Below are positions 1 to 12,249 of a DNA stretch of 64,000 bases, in pieces (the stretch's first letter is position 1; each line of letters starts with the position of its first letter). The position numbers and the translations under genes were made by a program. The DNA comes from Capitella teleta (taxonomy: Eukaryota; Annelida; Polychaeta; Capitellidae), in the NCBI GenBank assembly GCA_000328365.1, contig KB302324.1, positions 44,762-108,761 of the forward strand. The letters are read 5' to 3'. The notes under the pieces are model-generated. The model had not been told where the DNA came from. It ran no database searches and saw only the letters and a program-made list of their open reading frames with translations.

Positions 1-459
1 GTTCTGTGTTGTTCTTCACCCAGTTCACTCATGATACATAATTTGGGTTATCTACAAACATAGTAACATTACTGTGACTGTCACAGTGACAGTTACTGAG
101 TCAGTGAGTGTGAGTACCCAGTATAGTATACTCTAACTCTTGCTGCAATCAACTGCTCGAACTGGTGCATACTTCTATGATACTTAGAAATATAGTTATT
201 ATAAATATACTATTATCAGTACAATTATCATGTATGTAAGTGCATGGACTGAGTATGTATACTTCTACTTTATAGTAATACATTCACTAATGCATATATT
301 CTTTTTCTTCTTCTTCTAAATGTGCAAATTCATTTGCGAAATAAATGATATATATAATATCTATAAATTTATTACATCGATCCTGTTGACATGTGATTCA
401 TATTATTGTGATGAAAATATATGTTGTGAATTGAGAAGTTTCAAAAAATTATAAACTCA
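1..459. other. AT-rich non-coding DNA
   Basis: No coding pattern, RNA gene or recognisable repeat was seen. The end of this stretch runs into a pyrimidine tract before the splice acceptor of the exon that follows. It may be the intron of a gene that begins left of the window. Confidence 0.4.
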
Positions 460-750
460 TTGACAAATGTTTTTTTCCAGAGTGCTACTGTATTGACAAA
501 TGTTTTGTTTTTTTTCCAGAGTGCTACTGTCTATGATCCTTTCTTGACATCAGCATGGCTTTCCGATACCTACACTCAACATCCACATTCTCAAGATTCT
601 GTTCCGGATGAAAAGGATCAGCCTCGGACCAGTCGGGGAGTCCATGAAGCTACTGAAGAGCTGTCTCAAGAGAGATGTCAAACTGAAGATTGTGGAGCCT
701 GGCTCGACAATTTACCATTGAAGTATTCTTTGCTAGTGGCAGCCGGGTAG
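460..750 (+). CDS. exon of an unrecognised gene (partial)
   Basis: An open stretch follows two nearly identical pyrimidine-rich 3' splice sites, each ending TTTTCCAG and followed by AGTGCTACTGT, at about 464-490 and 497-530. The frame after the second acceptor gives about 72 residues, starting SATVYDPFLTSAWLSD and ending LPLKYSLLVAAG. It is rich in Ser, Glu and Gln, with acidic patches and two Cys. It either ends at the TAG at 748-750 or splices at the GT at about 746. No family is recognised, and no upstream or downstream exon could be tied to it. It may be the last exon of a gene lying mostly left of the window; an AATAAA near 1070 could serve as its poly(A) signal. Chance ORF remains possible. 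Confidence 0.35.
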   Translation: MTNVFFQSATVLTNVLFFFQSATVYDPFLTSAWLSDTYTQHPHSQDSVPDEKDQPRTSRGVHEATEELSQERCQTEDCGAWLDNLPLKYSLLVAAG

Positions 751-1499
751 GCGAATCACTGAGTTTCACATGTACTCGTTTTATTGTTCATGTTTCTGAC
801 GTGATTTACATGCATTGATCTTTCTACCTGGTGAAGTTGTATGCATATGAATGTATGTATGTATATGTCTCAGCACATAAGTTGACATAACAAGACAAAT
901 TTTGAACCCATGTATGACCTTCTAAGTATATTACAAGATTGTTACATCGCACTCTATGCTTAGGAGGCGTTGGAGAATATTCATGAATTTTGCATGTCCG
1001 AGGACCGTATTTTATCTTTTTCATGAATCATGATATGTTCGTTGGTTTTGTGCCATTTTTTTTCCACAATAATAAACATATGTGTATGCCACATCATCAA
1101 ACCAATTCTGGCGTATCTGCTTCCTTTTTTCAGTTATATATAGTCTTTCTCATATAATCCATGTTCCATCGGAGATACTCTATCTACATCAGCAGTCGTG
1201 TACAGCAAACGCGTAATATTTACATGGGCAAGTGATGGCACACTGATCCAGGATCATAATCTAAATCCATTTAGATCATTGAAATTAAATAAGTAGGTGG
1301 TCACTTTGTTGCTGAATTCAGGATTTAAATAATTATGCCCATTCATATTAACATAAAGGTGTTGAAATAACATCCTTCAGAAAATGCCCAAAATTTGCTG
1401 GACTCATTGTTAGGTATTGATATATGATACAATATAAACAAATATGTGCATGTTCTGTGATATACAAATATAAGCATCCATTTTGCAACATCCAGGCGA
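751..1499. other. non-coding, nothing recognised
   Basis: AT-rich sequence with no supported gene. It contains an AATAAA near 1070 that may terminate the transcript using the exon before it. Confidence 0.35.
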
Positions 1500-2180
1500 C
1501 CCTTTTGCGAATAAGAACATTATCATAGGTGACAATTATCGACCACCTAATGGCAGTAAGCGCGCATTTGTCGACGAAGCTGAAGCTTTTCTAGACTCAC
1601 TATAAAGAGAAGATGTAATCTGCCACCTCATGGGTGATTTCAATTTTGACCTTATGGTGTGCGACCGTGACACTGACTCATTGGATTACTTGAACTGTTT
1701 TTTTTCAGGCACAACTTTTATCCCTAAATCAATCGACCTGCCTTTACTCCATTATATTCTTACAAATTCATTCGCGTGCCTTAAAGATGCATCTTTCTTT
1801 AGTGGTTTTGTATGACCTCTCTGACCATTTCCCCGTATTTCATGTCATTGAATCCACTCAAATCTATTTCTGATCTTAAAACTAAATTAAGATAAAATGA
1901 CTGGTCTGACCTGGATTGACGATGTTGATCTATTTTACTAGGCTTTTCAACATGGACTCTCTCATGCCTACTTTAATTCAATTCCAGTTGTTCAGAAAAG
2001 TAACCGAAATAATCACAAGCCTCGGATATCAGTCTCATTGGCTAAAAGTATCAAATAAAAAACCGCTAATATGCCCTGTCTGTGAAATATCCGTGCCAAT
2101 ACTCAAGGCAGCAATATCAAACATATAAAAATAGACTTTCTTTTAGCTCAGCATACTACCTTTCACTCTGTTTCTAGGTG
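1500..2180 (+). mobile_element. LINE fragment, AP-endonuclease region (CR1/L2-like)
   Basis: Translation in the plus direction gives pieces typical of the endonuclease of non-LTR retrotransposons. GDNYRPPNGS lies near 1530, the catalytic motif MGDFNFDL near 1630, and YDLSDHFPVFHVIES, the terminal SDH motif, near 1815-1860. After these comes a degenerate linker between endonuclease and reverse transcriptase (about 1960-2130). The frame is interrupted by in-frame stops and shifts, so it is a dead fragment. No reverse transcriptase follows. The family call rests on motif order; CR1, L2 and Rex1 cannot be told apart here. Confidence 0.7.
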
Positions 2181-3960
2181 AAATGGAATGCAGGTGATCA
2201 CTGCATGGCCTTATGGCCACCATCTGGGTCCTGGCATTTGGCCGTAATCTCAGCATGCTATGGTTTGTAACTGTGCTGCAAATTTATGTTGACTAAATTC
2301 TCTCTTATAGAACATACAGTCACTGTCAAATTATTAAATATATTGAAGATTCTATCTCTCATACTTTGAAAAGGCACCAGGTAGGATATTAGTTGTTTAT
2401 GGGCTAGTTTTCCCAACCTACATTTTAGGTGCGGCAAACAGAGGAAGATGCGCGGAATAAAGGTAATAAACTAGGCAGGAATCTTAAGAGCAAGTTCAGA
2501 GCATAATAATTCATTCCTTTGCTCTCCAGGCTGGTTCCAATAGACTGAGAAATTGACTTTGATCATCAAGAACGCATTTAGTTCATACATAAACACTCCT
2601 ACAGGGAGCAGATTACCACGTGAGTCACTAATTTATTATGGTGTTGTATATATGTAATTTTATTGAAAATGCTCAGATTATTTTTGCTGTTTCAATTATT
2701 TTTCAGATGTTAATCATTTCCATTTTCCATTTTCAGCCAAAAAGGAGGTTCTAGGATTTATGAATGAACACCAACTGGTCGCGCCTTATCCCAAATCCGC
2801 ACAAAAATCACGAATCTGCAGAGGCTGCAGCAATTAAAAAGAATGAGTTGATGTTTTAATTTTTGTTCATTGCTGTAATACTGTATCCTATATACCTAAT
2901 TATATAAGCACGTAACACTGGTTTTATGAAGGAAGACAGTTTTGAAGTTTGTTTCTCTTTCTGGGATTTGTGTTAACCGATTCTCCATAACCTATTGTGC
3001 TTTATCTATAATATTTCACACATCTATATTATTTGTCTGGATGTAATAATTAATGATTCAGTTATTGATACTTATTGAATACAATTTAATTAATGATGTT
3101 ATTCAAGATGTTATCAAACTATCAGTTATCGTCTGTCATTTCATCTGTGCTCACATCTTTCCTTGATATATTAAAATTGCATTAGATTGAAATCCTGTAA
3201 ATGTGATTAGAAATGAATAGATTTTATTACAATACAAGTAATATTGAGAAGCAGCGTCACATATATTAGTATGTAATACTGGTTATATGAATTAATTTTT
3301 TAGTTTTCACATTCTCCTCATGATATCGGTACTTTTTTCAACATATTTTTCTTCTCGTGGGAACTGTTTCTGTATAAAATATTGTGCCTTATCTTTCCTG
3401 TTTCACTATATATTTCATCTATATTACTGGTACATGTATTTGTCTAGATGAATAAGTAATGATTTTATTAATTATTGATAATAATACATTTTTCTTCTAT
3501 GATAATCATTGATATAACAATTAAATTGAAGATGCTATTCAAGATTTGTCAGTTTGCGGTTTGAATAAAACATTGTAATGTTTCTTGAACTTTCTTCTGT
3601 GATGCATTGTTATTCACAATGGTTAATCAGACGAGATGATGCAAACTGCATTGCATTGCATTTCGACTTATTGATGCAATAAAAACTATACGTGAACACT
3701 GTACATTGTACATACCAAACAAGCACTGGCAAACAGTGCATGCATGCTGACAAGAGTTAACATCACCGAAGCCCCTACAAGGATGATGGCACTGTAGTCA
3801 TGCTATATCAATGCAATGTTTATTTTAGGTAGCTGGCTCTTTCCGTGTGTTGTTGGTAATTAAACAAGTGATCAACCCATTCGCACTTGAGCACCTCTTT
3901 AAAAAGCCGTGAATGCTGTGATAACCAGCCAATTAGGAGATCAGAGTGATTATGCAATCA
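2181..3960. other. AT-rich intergenic DNA
   Basis: No gene or known repeat was recognised. Two stretches, near 2900-3100 and 3265-3500, share phrases such as ATTTGTCTGGATG / ATTTGTCTAGATG and TATATTAGTATGTAATACTGG-like wording. This suggests an old degenerate local duplication. Confidence 0.3.
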
Positions 3961-3969
3961 ATTGAAGGA

Positions 3970-4075
3970 AAAAAGTAGAGCTGGCCAAAGCTTCGGATTC
4001 CGCTTTCGGCGAATATTGGCCCATCACCGAAGCTTCGGTGGTTCGGCTTTTGCCGAAGCAAAGCCAAAGAGTGAA
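3970..4075. repeat. GAAGCTTCGG-rich hairpin, possible hAT-type remnant
   Basis: The sequence TAGAGCTGGCCAAAGCTTCGG is followed by several self-complementary GCTTCGG/CCGAAGC words that would fold into hairpins. TAGAGCTG-type ends occur in some hAT MITEs. No second terminal repeat or target duplication was found. A related GGTAAGCTTCGGTTCCTTCGG patch lies near 42320. Confidence 0.3.
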
Positions 4076-4521
4076 AAGAAAAACCCAGAAAAAAGGTTAA
4101 ACAAACACCCTGCAGTTCTATTGGGACGACAAATATATATTCATGAAGTATGTCGGCTGAATAGTAATGCTACATGTGGAATAAGTATCCATAATAATTA
4201 TGTCACATAATTATTATAAAAATGTCGCATATTTCCAAGATATGCATTCCTTGGATGTTTAATAAGGTACCAATACGGTACTTGTCTGGTGAGTAAATGG
4301 CTGTTCACATATGTGCGTGTGTGCGTTTCCCGCACACACGCAGCATTTTCCATCTCACTATTTTGTGTTTGCGCGTCCACATATGCGGCTGCGTTTCTGC
4401 GGGCGTTTCCTGCACGCAATCAGATGGTTCAGTTTGGAAAACAGAATGCGGGCGGGGTGATCTGTGCATGCACAACTGCATTCGGCGATTGGAATTCAGA
4501 GTGGAAACATCCGGCCTGAAC

Positions 4522-5870
4522 ATGGAAGATGATCCAATGGTAACACTAATAGAACTTGTGCAAGCACAACCAGCCCTGTATGACAGCAGGAGATGGGAAA
4601 AAAAGGATACAGGGCTCATTGAAAATATTTGGACCCAAATAGCCGAAGATATGGGAAGTGATGGTAAGTGCCATTATAATTTCGAGTCGAGCAACTATTC
4701 ATTGTGAATTTTATGGTGTAAATGCATCAATGACGGACTTGAGTATTACCTAATTGTCAAATGGAGTGCCGTTTAAATTTCCCTTTTATTTTAGTCAAAA
4801 TATAACTGAGAACCCGATGACATAAACACTCTTTATAGGAAACTAGGCTTTCATAAGCCGGCGCGAAAATATACATCACTTTCGTTTTCCATAGTCTGAT
4901 CGTCTGCAATTTGGCGCCAAAATTTTGCTTCTCCCTTCACTGCGTAATTCTTGTTTATTTTGCTTCTTGCACCACAATAGGCAATTATTATTGTTGCTGT
5001 TATCATTATTATTGTTATAACAATTTCTTTTTCTTTTACAAACTTCGATCAATAACGGATTAATGTAATGATCTATCTTCTATTATATTTTCTCATCTTA
5101 TCTAGGTGTTGAGTGCAAAACGAAATGGAGGAATTTAAGAGACCATTACACGAAAAAAAGAAAAAGAAATGCAAACCAAATCCGGGCAAGCCTCAAAGAA
5201 TGGGCTTATTTTGAAGCGATGTCCTTCTTGGATGATGTCACCATCGACATACGGTGAGTGGACATAACATGCAGCAACAATACAGTCAGTGTCATGGTGA
5301 TCTACTTTCTCTATTTTTAGTATACAATTTCCAACAAAAAACCCTCCAAACTACCATAACTATTAATGTATTTTACCAAACTTATAAAATGAATATAAAC
5401 ACTTTAACAATGACTGGAAGGGATGTCTGCTTCAAAGAATTAGAAGTGATGACCATCATCATGCAAACATCCTTTGTCTAATTGAGTACAACTTATTTAT
5501 TTGTAGCTTGCTAAAGAGGCTTAGGGCTTTACCAGTAGAATATCACCGGGCCCACTATCATAAATTTCGCAACAGTTTCTCGGTTTCTCCACAACTACGC
5601 ACCGAGCCAGGGGAACCTGACCCCAGCTCTGGAGAGCAAGAAGGGTCAAGGGAACGAGGGCCTGTCATGATGCGAGGGTCTTTCTCTTTTAAATCGAGTA
5701 ACTCTCATTCTCAAATCAACCTCTCGAGAGATCGTCTCATATCCGAGAATAACGTACAAAATACTACGAATAGCGCTGGAAACCATTCATACGTGCTTTT
5801 AACATTGAAATCTAGCTCATTAGAACGACAGGCCATCGCCTTGAGGTTGCTCATGTTCAATGACCCATGA
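4522..5870 (+). CDS. MADF-domain DNA-binding protein
   Basis: Three exons (4522-4663, 5106-5253, 5507-5870) join in phase to give 217 aa. Residues about 5-95 form a MADF (Myb/SANT-like) domain: an acidic start, LIELVQAQPALYD, then RRWEKKD, the helix WTQIAEDMG, then CKTKWRNLRDHYTKKRKR and WAYFEAMSFLDD. These are the conserved aromatic and basic positions of the family. The C-terminal half (about 100-217) is Ser-rich and polar and ends with a short amphipathic segment LERQAIALRLLMF, perhaps for dimerisation. MADF proteins are sequence-specific transcription regulators, or partner proteins of PIF/Harbinger transposons. Which of the two this is cannot be decided here; no Harbinger nuclease was seen nearby. 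The ATG was chosen because it opens directly onto the domain. A possible ATTAAA lies near 5977. Confidence 0.75.
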
Positions 5871-6196
5871 CTGTCTCCGATGTTCACAGACCCACAACAA
5901 ACAACTCACATGAATTAAAGTTCTGATGTTGTCGGCATGTTATTGTTGCAATGTTTGCTTAAGCCTTTGTAAAAATATTAAAGATTTAATTCAATGGTTT
6001 GTTTGTAAACAGCTCAGATGAATGGATTAAATTAAGCTGGGAACGCCGACGCTGAACACACAACGGATAGGTAGCGGTCACCTTTGTCGGCTTTCAAATT
6101 GTTATTGTTTGTTTTGATTACAAAAGATAAAAGTTTGAAAAAATCTAACTCCTATGTTGTCATTATTAAAAGATATTGAATGCAAACGCACTAATG
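5871..6196. other. 3' flank of the MADF gene
   Basis: Non-coding. It carries an ATTAAA near 5977 that may be the poly(A) signal of the preceding gene. Nothing else was recognised. Confidence 0.4.
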
Positions 6197-6875
6197 TTAA
6201 AGGGAGGGAGAACTGGTTAAAAATGGACTTTGAGTCGTTATTTGATGCACCAAAAATGATTCCTATGCCTGGCCCACACAAGGAATATCATCGCTAACAA
6301 TTTCGCGGGAGATATATTGCTAATTAGGCGTGACGTCAGGAGCTGTGATGAAACACTGAGTTCCCCATCTTTTACAATGGGCCTCATCATATCAGCGTGT
6401 CCTGCGACTAAACCCCTGGATATTTTTTTATTTTATTTTCAGAAATAGATAGAATAATCATTTTGCCACCAGTCAGGCGTGAAAAAAAAATATTTTTCGC
6501 TATTTTTCTTATTTTAAGAAGCGATTTTCTACGACACCTACCATGTTTCTCATCCTGAAACAGTAAAAAGGTCAGCCAGAGTGCACCACACACGCGCTTT
6601 CGTTTCGTAAACAACAAAGATGTCCTTTTATGGCAAAGATGATCTGCTCTGATTGGCTGAAATCAATAGCTTCACGAGGGGAACGGGACCAATCACGGCA
6701 TGCCCTCAGCTGACGTTTGCCTCCTATTTCTTCGTAATGGAAGTCATTCTCCCATAAGCCCAATGCTAACCCCGATATTCGGAATGCATTATTTCCTAAC
6801 GCTTGCATCCAGGCATGGTGTTTTTGGCACGGAATGCTATCAATTGGTGCTATGAGTCATTAGAACATCACTTAA

Positions 6876-7924
6876 CCCTTCCTGTGCTTTAATATCTTAG
6901 GCCCCGTATCCCTCTGTCTGCCACATTAATTTCAGAATTTGTAAAACTTCGGATGTACAATCTTGAAAAAATCATATCTCAGCCATTTCTCAACTAATAT
7001 TCTTTATACCAAATTGCATCTACAGATTCTAAATTTTCTGATGAACCTATAGTCAGAGCTAAGAAACTACGAAAAATTATGTTTCATCTGATAAAACATT
7101 ATTACAAGAATTTTTCTTATGCGGAATATGATACAAAGTCTCTGCAGCTTACTTAAGGCTTCAAATACAAGCTAAAATAATAGAAAAAGTTACCAAGTGA
7201 ATGTTGGGAAACTTATGAACACTGAACATTACCATTAATAGCATTCAAGAGTATGATATCTTTTGAAACAGTCAGGGATGCATAAGGTGACTTTGCAATC
7301 AGCACACCAGTAACTAGGAACTAGAAACATCTGCAGAAGCCATGGTCAACTGCAATGTGTAGTAAAACAGCGTATTACTACATGTAATCAGTTTCATTCA
7401 TGAAATAACATCTATATCAGGCTAAAATAGCAACGATTGCGCACAATAGAATCTATCTGCAGACCAGCAGACGTTTAAACCCCCCGGCATTTAAACAGAG
7501 GTCGGCAGGTTCCAAACAAAGCTGAGGCTAAAAATAAACAACCATATGGCTGAAACAGGAAGCCTAAAGTAGGTCACATCTCCGAGCATAGCAGACAATT
7601 GATATTTGTCACGGAAAGTAACGGAAAGTGCCGACTAACTTCGGGTATCTTCGAAATAGAATCTAACTGCAGATGTTTAAATCCCCCAACAGAGGTTGGC
7701 AGGTTCAAAACATAGCTGAGGCTAAAAATAAACGACCACGTGACTGGAAACGGAAGCCTAAAGTAGGTCACATCTCCGAGCATAACCGATGATCAATTTA
7801 TGTCACGAAAACAACGGAAAATGCCAACTAACTTCGGGTATCTTCGGAAACGACTATTGTCGCGATTAGCAGTCAGAAGGATCATAACGCATAGTGACAA
7901 TAGTCACGAATAGCACAGGAAGGG
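6876..7924. mobile_element. nested TTAA-type (piggyBac-like) non-autonomous element
   Basis: The element begins CCCTTCCTGTGC and ends GCACAGGAAGGG, perfect 12-bp terminal inverted repeats flanked by TTAA at 6872-6875 and 7925-7928. The uninterrupted sister repeat at 50364-51068 has a single TTAA at the same place, so the empty site is visible. The length is 1049 bp, with no transposase ORF. TTAA duplication with CCC-starting ends is the known signature of piggyBac transposition. Confidence 0.88.
7449..7850. repeat. two-copy ~200-bp direct repeat inside the nested element
   Basis: About 200 bases at 7449-7650 are repeated at 7651-7850. Shared phrases include GAGGCTAAAAATAAAC, CCTAAAGTAGGTCACATCTC and ACTAACTTCGGGTATCTTCG. 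The copies differ by scattered substitutions and short indels, so the duplication is not recent. Confidence 0.8.
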
Positions 7925-8083
7925 TTAAAATTCAGTTCCCCATCCCTTTAAGAAGCAAAAAACAATGTTTGATTTTTTCAAGAAATAAATATGTATGTAA
8001 GGCCTAAACTATCCTTCAGATCCATAACATTGTTCTTCCTTGTTAAAACACAGTATGTATGCTAGGTAACACTACACTACATA

Positions 8084-8234
8084 CAGTAAACCAATAGGCA
8101 TAATGGAGTGACAATCATAACGTCATCATGACGGTCGGTCGGTGCGTTATGGACAAAATTCATTACACTGACAAATTCGTTACAACGACCGATTTGCCTG
8201 AATCCAAACATGTCGTTGTAACGAGCTTTTACTG
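8084..8234. mobile_element. short pogo/Tigger-like MITE
   Basis: A 151-bp block starts CAGTAAACC after TA and ends AGCTTTTACTG before TA. This matches the TA target duplication and CAGTAAA-type ends of pogo/Tigger elements. The interior shares the phrase ATCATAACGTCA with the Tigger relic near 15450. The terminal repeats match for only about 7 bases, so the call is tentative. Confidence 0.45.
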
Positions 8235-8497
8235 TAATAATATTCTACAACCATCATTACTTTTAGATTTACATTCAATAGAAAAATTCAAAAAATCTAT
8301 TCATAGTATCTTAATTGCTAAATATGTATAATTATAATAATATTTTCTTCTTTTTTTTTTTTCCATTGTATATATTTCTTTATCTTTTTTGTGTTTGGCT
8401 CGATATTCTCATTTAAACATTTCTTTTACATGTATGTTCTTTTGATGTGGCACAAAAGCGATTTCAATTCAGTCATTTGTTTGTTTGAATGAATAAA

Positions 8498-8501
<4 letters not shown>

Positions 8502-8566
<65 letters not shown>

Positions 8567-8660
8567 ATTATTATTATAATTATTATAATAATAATAATTA
8601 TTATTATTATCAAAAAAACGTGGAAGCAATGGTTATTATTATTATTATTATTATAAAAAA
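8502..8660. repeat. (ATT)n microsatellite with a duplicated flank
   Basis: An almost pure ATT repeat runs to about 8610. A second short ATT run follows after a 23-bp phrase that itself occurs twice (AACGTGGAAGCAATG near 8617 and 8665). Replication slippage explains both. Confidence 0.9.
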
Positions 8661-8919
8661 AAACGTGGAAGCAATGATCAGCAATCATTACGTTCTTATT
8701 ATTTTTATTTGACAGGCTCGGAAACCGGTAAATCGTATATTTTATAGTTATAAGTTATAGAGACATGTCATAGCCTTCTATGTTGGTTTCAAGCAAGATC
8801 AGACTACATAAGTATATTATAGTTATGTATTATTTAAAAAAACTTTCGTCATACGGACAACCAGTGTGTATTCATCGTTTTTCGGGTGTGAGAGATCGGC
8901 AGTCATTGAGTTGTTTGAG

Positions 8920-8990
8920 TTGTTTGAGGCACAACAACGTCGTTTGAGGCACAACAACGTCGTTTGAGGCAAAACACTCGTTTGAGGTGT
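8920..8990. repeat. 20-bp tandem repeat, about 3 copies
   Basis: The word CGTTTGAGGCACAACAACGT is repeated in tandem, with a third diverged copy CGTTTGAGGCAAAACACT. It lies just outside the long inverted repeat that follows. Confidence 0.8.
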
Positions 8991-9029
8991 TTAGTGAGAC
9001 CCTCCACACTGACCACAGCCAATGAATGC

Positions 9030-10200
9030 TTCAATCACAGGGGGTCTTACCAGTGAACGAGCAGATGTGGACAAAACTCAATGCAGTGTATGCTTTCTGT
9101 CTATATATATAATATCAAAGGAAGTCACTGATTCGTGCCAATCTGAGGACGCTTGCCGTGAAAGCAATCTTCTCTTCGAAAGAGGGAGCCGAAACTTTGG
9201 ATCTGGCAAGATCACCAATAAATGAAACGATTGACACCAATAATCTCATATGACAACGCCTAATTACTAATTAATTGGCCAAAAATCCAATCAGTTGCAA
9301 AACGACTAGTAAAGGGTACGATGCATCCATTTTGTCGGACCGCAGCAAATTTTCAGCCAGCAGTGAACTCACGATCGCTAAATGTCGAAATAAAATCCTT
9401 AAAACCGGAATGGAGCTGCGAAAGTGTAGAGCTTAGGATACATTCTTAATTGAACAGAATGGCTTTAGAGTGAAACATCATGTCTGTAATTGTCTCTCGA
9501 ACAATAAAAGCTATTCTGAGAGTCAAATTGAGCATGAAATAGGCTAGAAACAGGAGTTAGAGTCAGAAAATGCATTGCATGAGTAAGTCGACTTGACGGG
9601 AATTAGCAGACGACACATACAGCGCCCTCTGGTGTATATGTTTAGAATCGTTTGATATACCTCACAACATGTTGTGTTATCTATTTAATAACTTTAGAAT
9701 TTATAACCAGTATTTTGAACTATAAAATTATCTAATACCGTTATATGCATGGAATAATTTATAAAATTATACTGCTGGACTGATATCTATCGAATGAATG
9801 CTGTGATTAATTTCAATTGCATTTCTCAGCTGGACTATTATTGATCAATCACTGAGCGGCTTGTTAAGGTGAAGGTCGAATGCTGCAGCCATCGTACCCG
9901 TTGCTAGTCGTTTTGGAAATGGAAGCATTTTTGTGCAATTAATGAGTAATTAGTCACTGCCATGCGGAGTTTTTGGTGTCTATAGGTTCATTTGTTCATA
10001 ATCTTGCCAGATCCAAAGCCTCAGCTCTCTCCCGTGAGGGGAATGTAGCTTCCGAGGCTTTGTTATTGTTATTCTGAGAAATCAGTGACTTCCCTTGATA
10101 TTATTATATACTGTCTAGAAGGCTGCATAGGCATTCCATGTATCCAGATTCCAGAGCCCACTGGTAAGACTCCCTCAGTCCTGTGGCTTCAATCATAGAC
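9030..10200. repeat. large inverted repeat (foldback-like element)
   Basis: The left arm at about 9030-9350 and the right arm at about 9870-10190 are diverged reverse complements. Paired phrases include GTCTTACCAGTG with CACTGGTAAGAC, TATCAAAGGAAGTCACTGATT with its complement near 10080-10100, TTTGGATCTGGCAAGAT with ATCTTGCCAGATCCAAA, and AAAACGACTAG with CTAGTCGTTTT. The unpaired centre is about 500 bases. Long, inexact terminal repeats without a coding gene suggest a foldback DNA transposon. No clear target duplication was found. Confidence 0.65.
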
Positions 10201-10641
10201 GCAGAGACGTTTCGGTTTCCCGAGTGGGGAATCATCAATGCTTAGTAACTATTGAAGACTATTCAAGAACAAATATATTACAACTCACTATCGCAAGAAA
10301 CATTTCGGACACTTGTACTTATGAGGTTCAATCGAACAAACACGACACAGAGCTTCAGACGACAGCCCCATCAAAAAAATTGTTTGCTGTTTTTGGACAA
10401 ATTTTCTGAGCGAAACTCGAAAATGAAACCTCGTGCAATTTTCATCCAAATCATAACGCACGTTAGATTGCATCTTGACAGTATATTCTCATACGCCACT
10501 TTTGTGGCATGAAGCATTGGAGAATTAAGCATTTAATGCAATTTTGTCATCTTTGATACTTGTACTGTATTTGCGGAAGAAGGCAAGACAGGATGTAAAC
10601 AAGAAAATGCTCAGCAAACAGAGCAAACATCAAGAAGTAAC

Positions 10642-12249
<1,608 letters not shown>

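Larger units (their letters stand above)
6201..7947 (-). mobile_element. TTAA-type MITE, family A, copy 1 (split by a second element)
   Basis: The outer ends read TTAA then AGGGAGGGAGAAC on the left, and GTTCCCCATCCCT then TTAA on the right. This gives imperfect terminal inverted repeats inside a TTAA duplication, as made by piggyBac-type transposases. A second copy in the opposite direction lies at 50364-51068 (705 bp). Without the element inserted at 6876-7924, this copy is about 694 bp. It has no transposase gene. Both copies carry a similar 69-codon open stretch, which follows from shared ancestry and is not taken as a gene. Confidence 0.8.

Noticed and set aside
4289-4521. ORFs overlapping upstream of the MADF start
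   Set aside because: Cys/His-rich frames on both strands without domain features; only the frame from 4522 continues into the MADF domain.
8426-8688. Poly-Asn and poly-Ile ORFs
   Set aside because: Translation of the ATT microsatellite; the same applies at 10611-10853 and 56178-56621.
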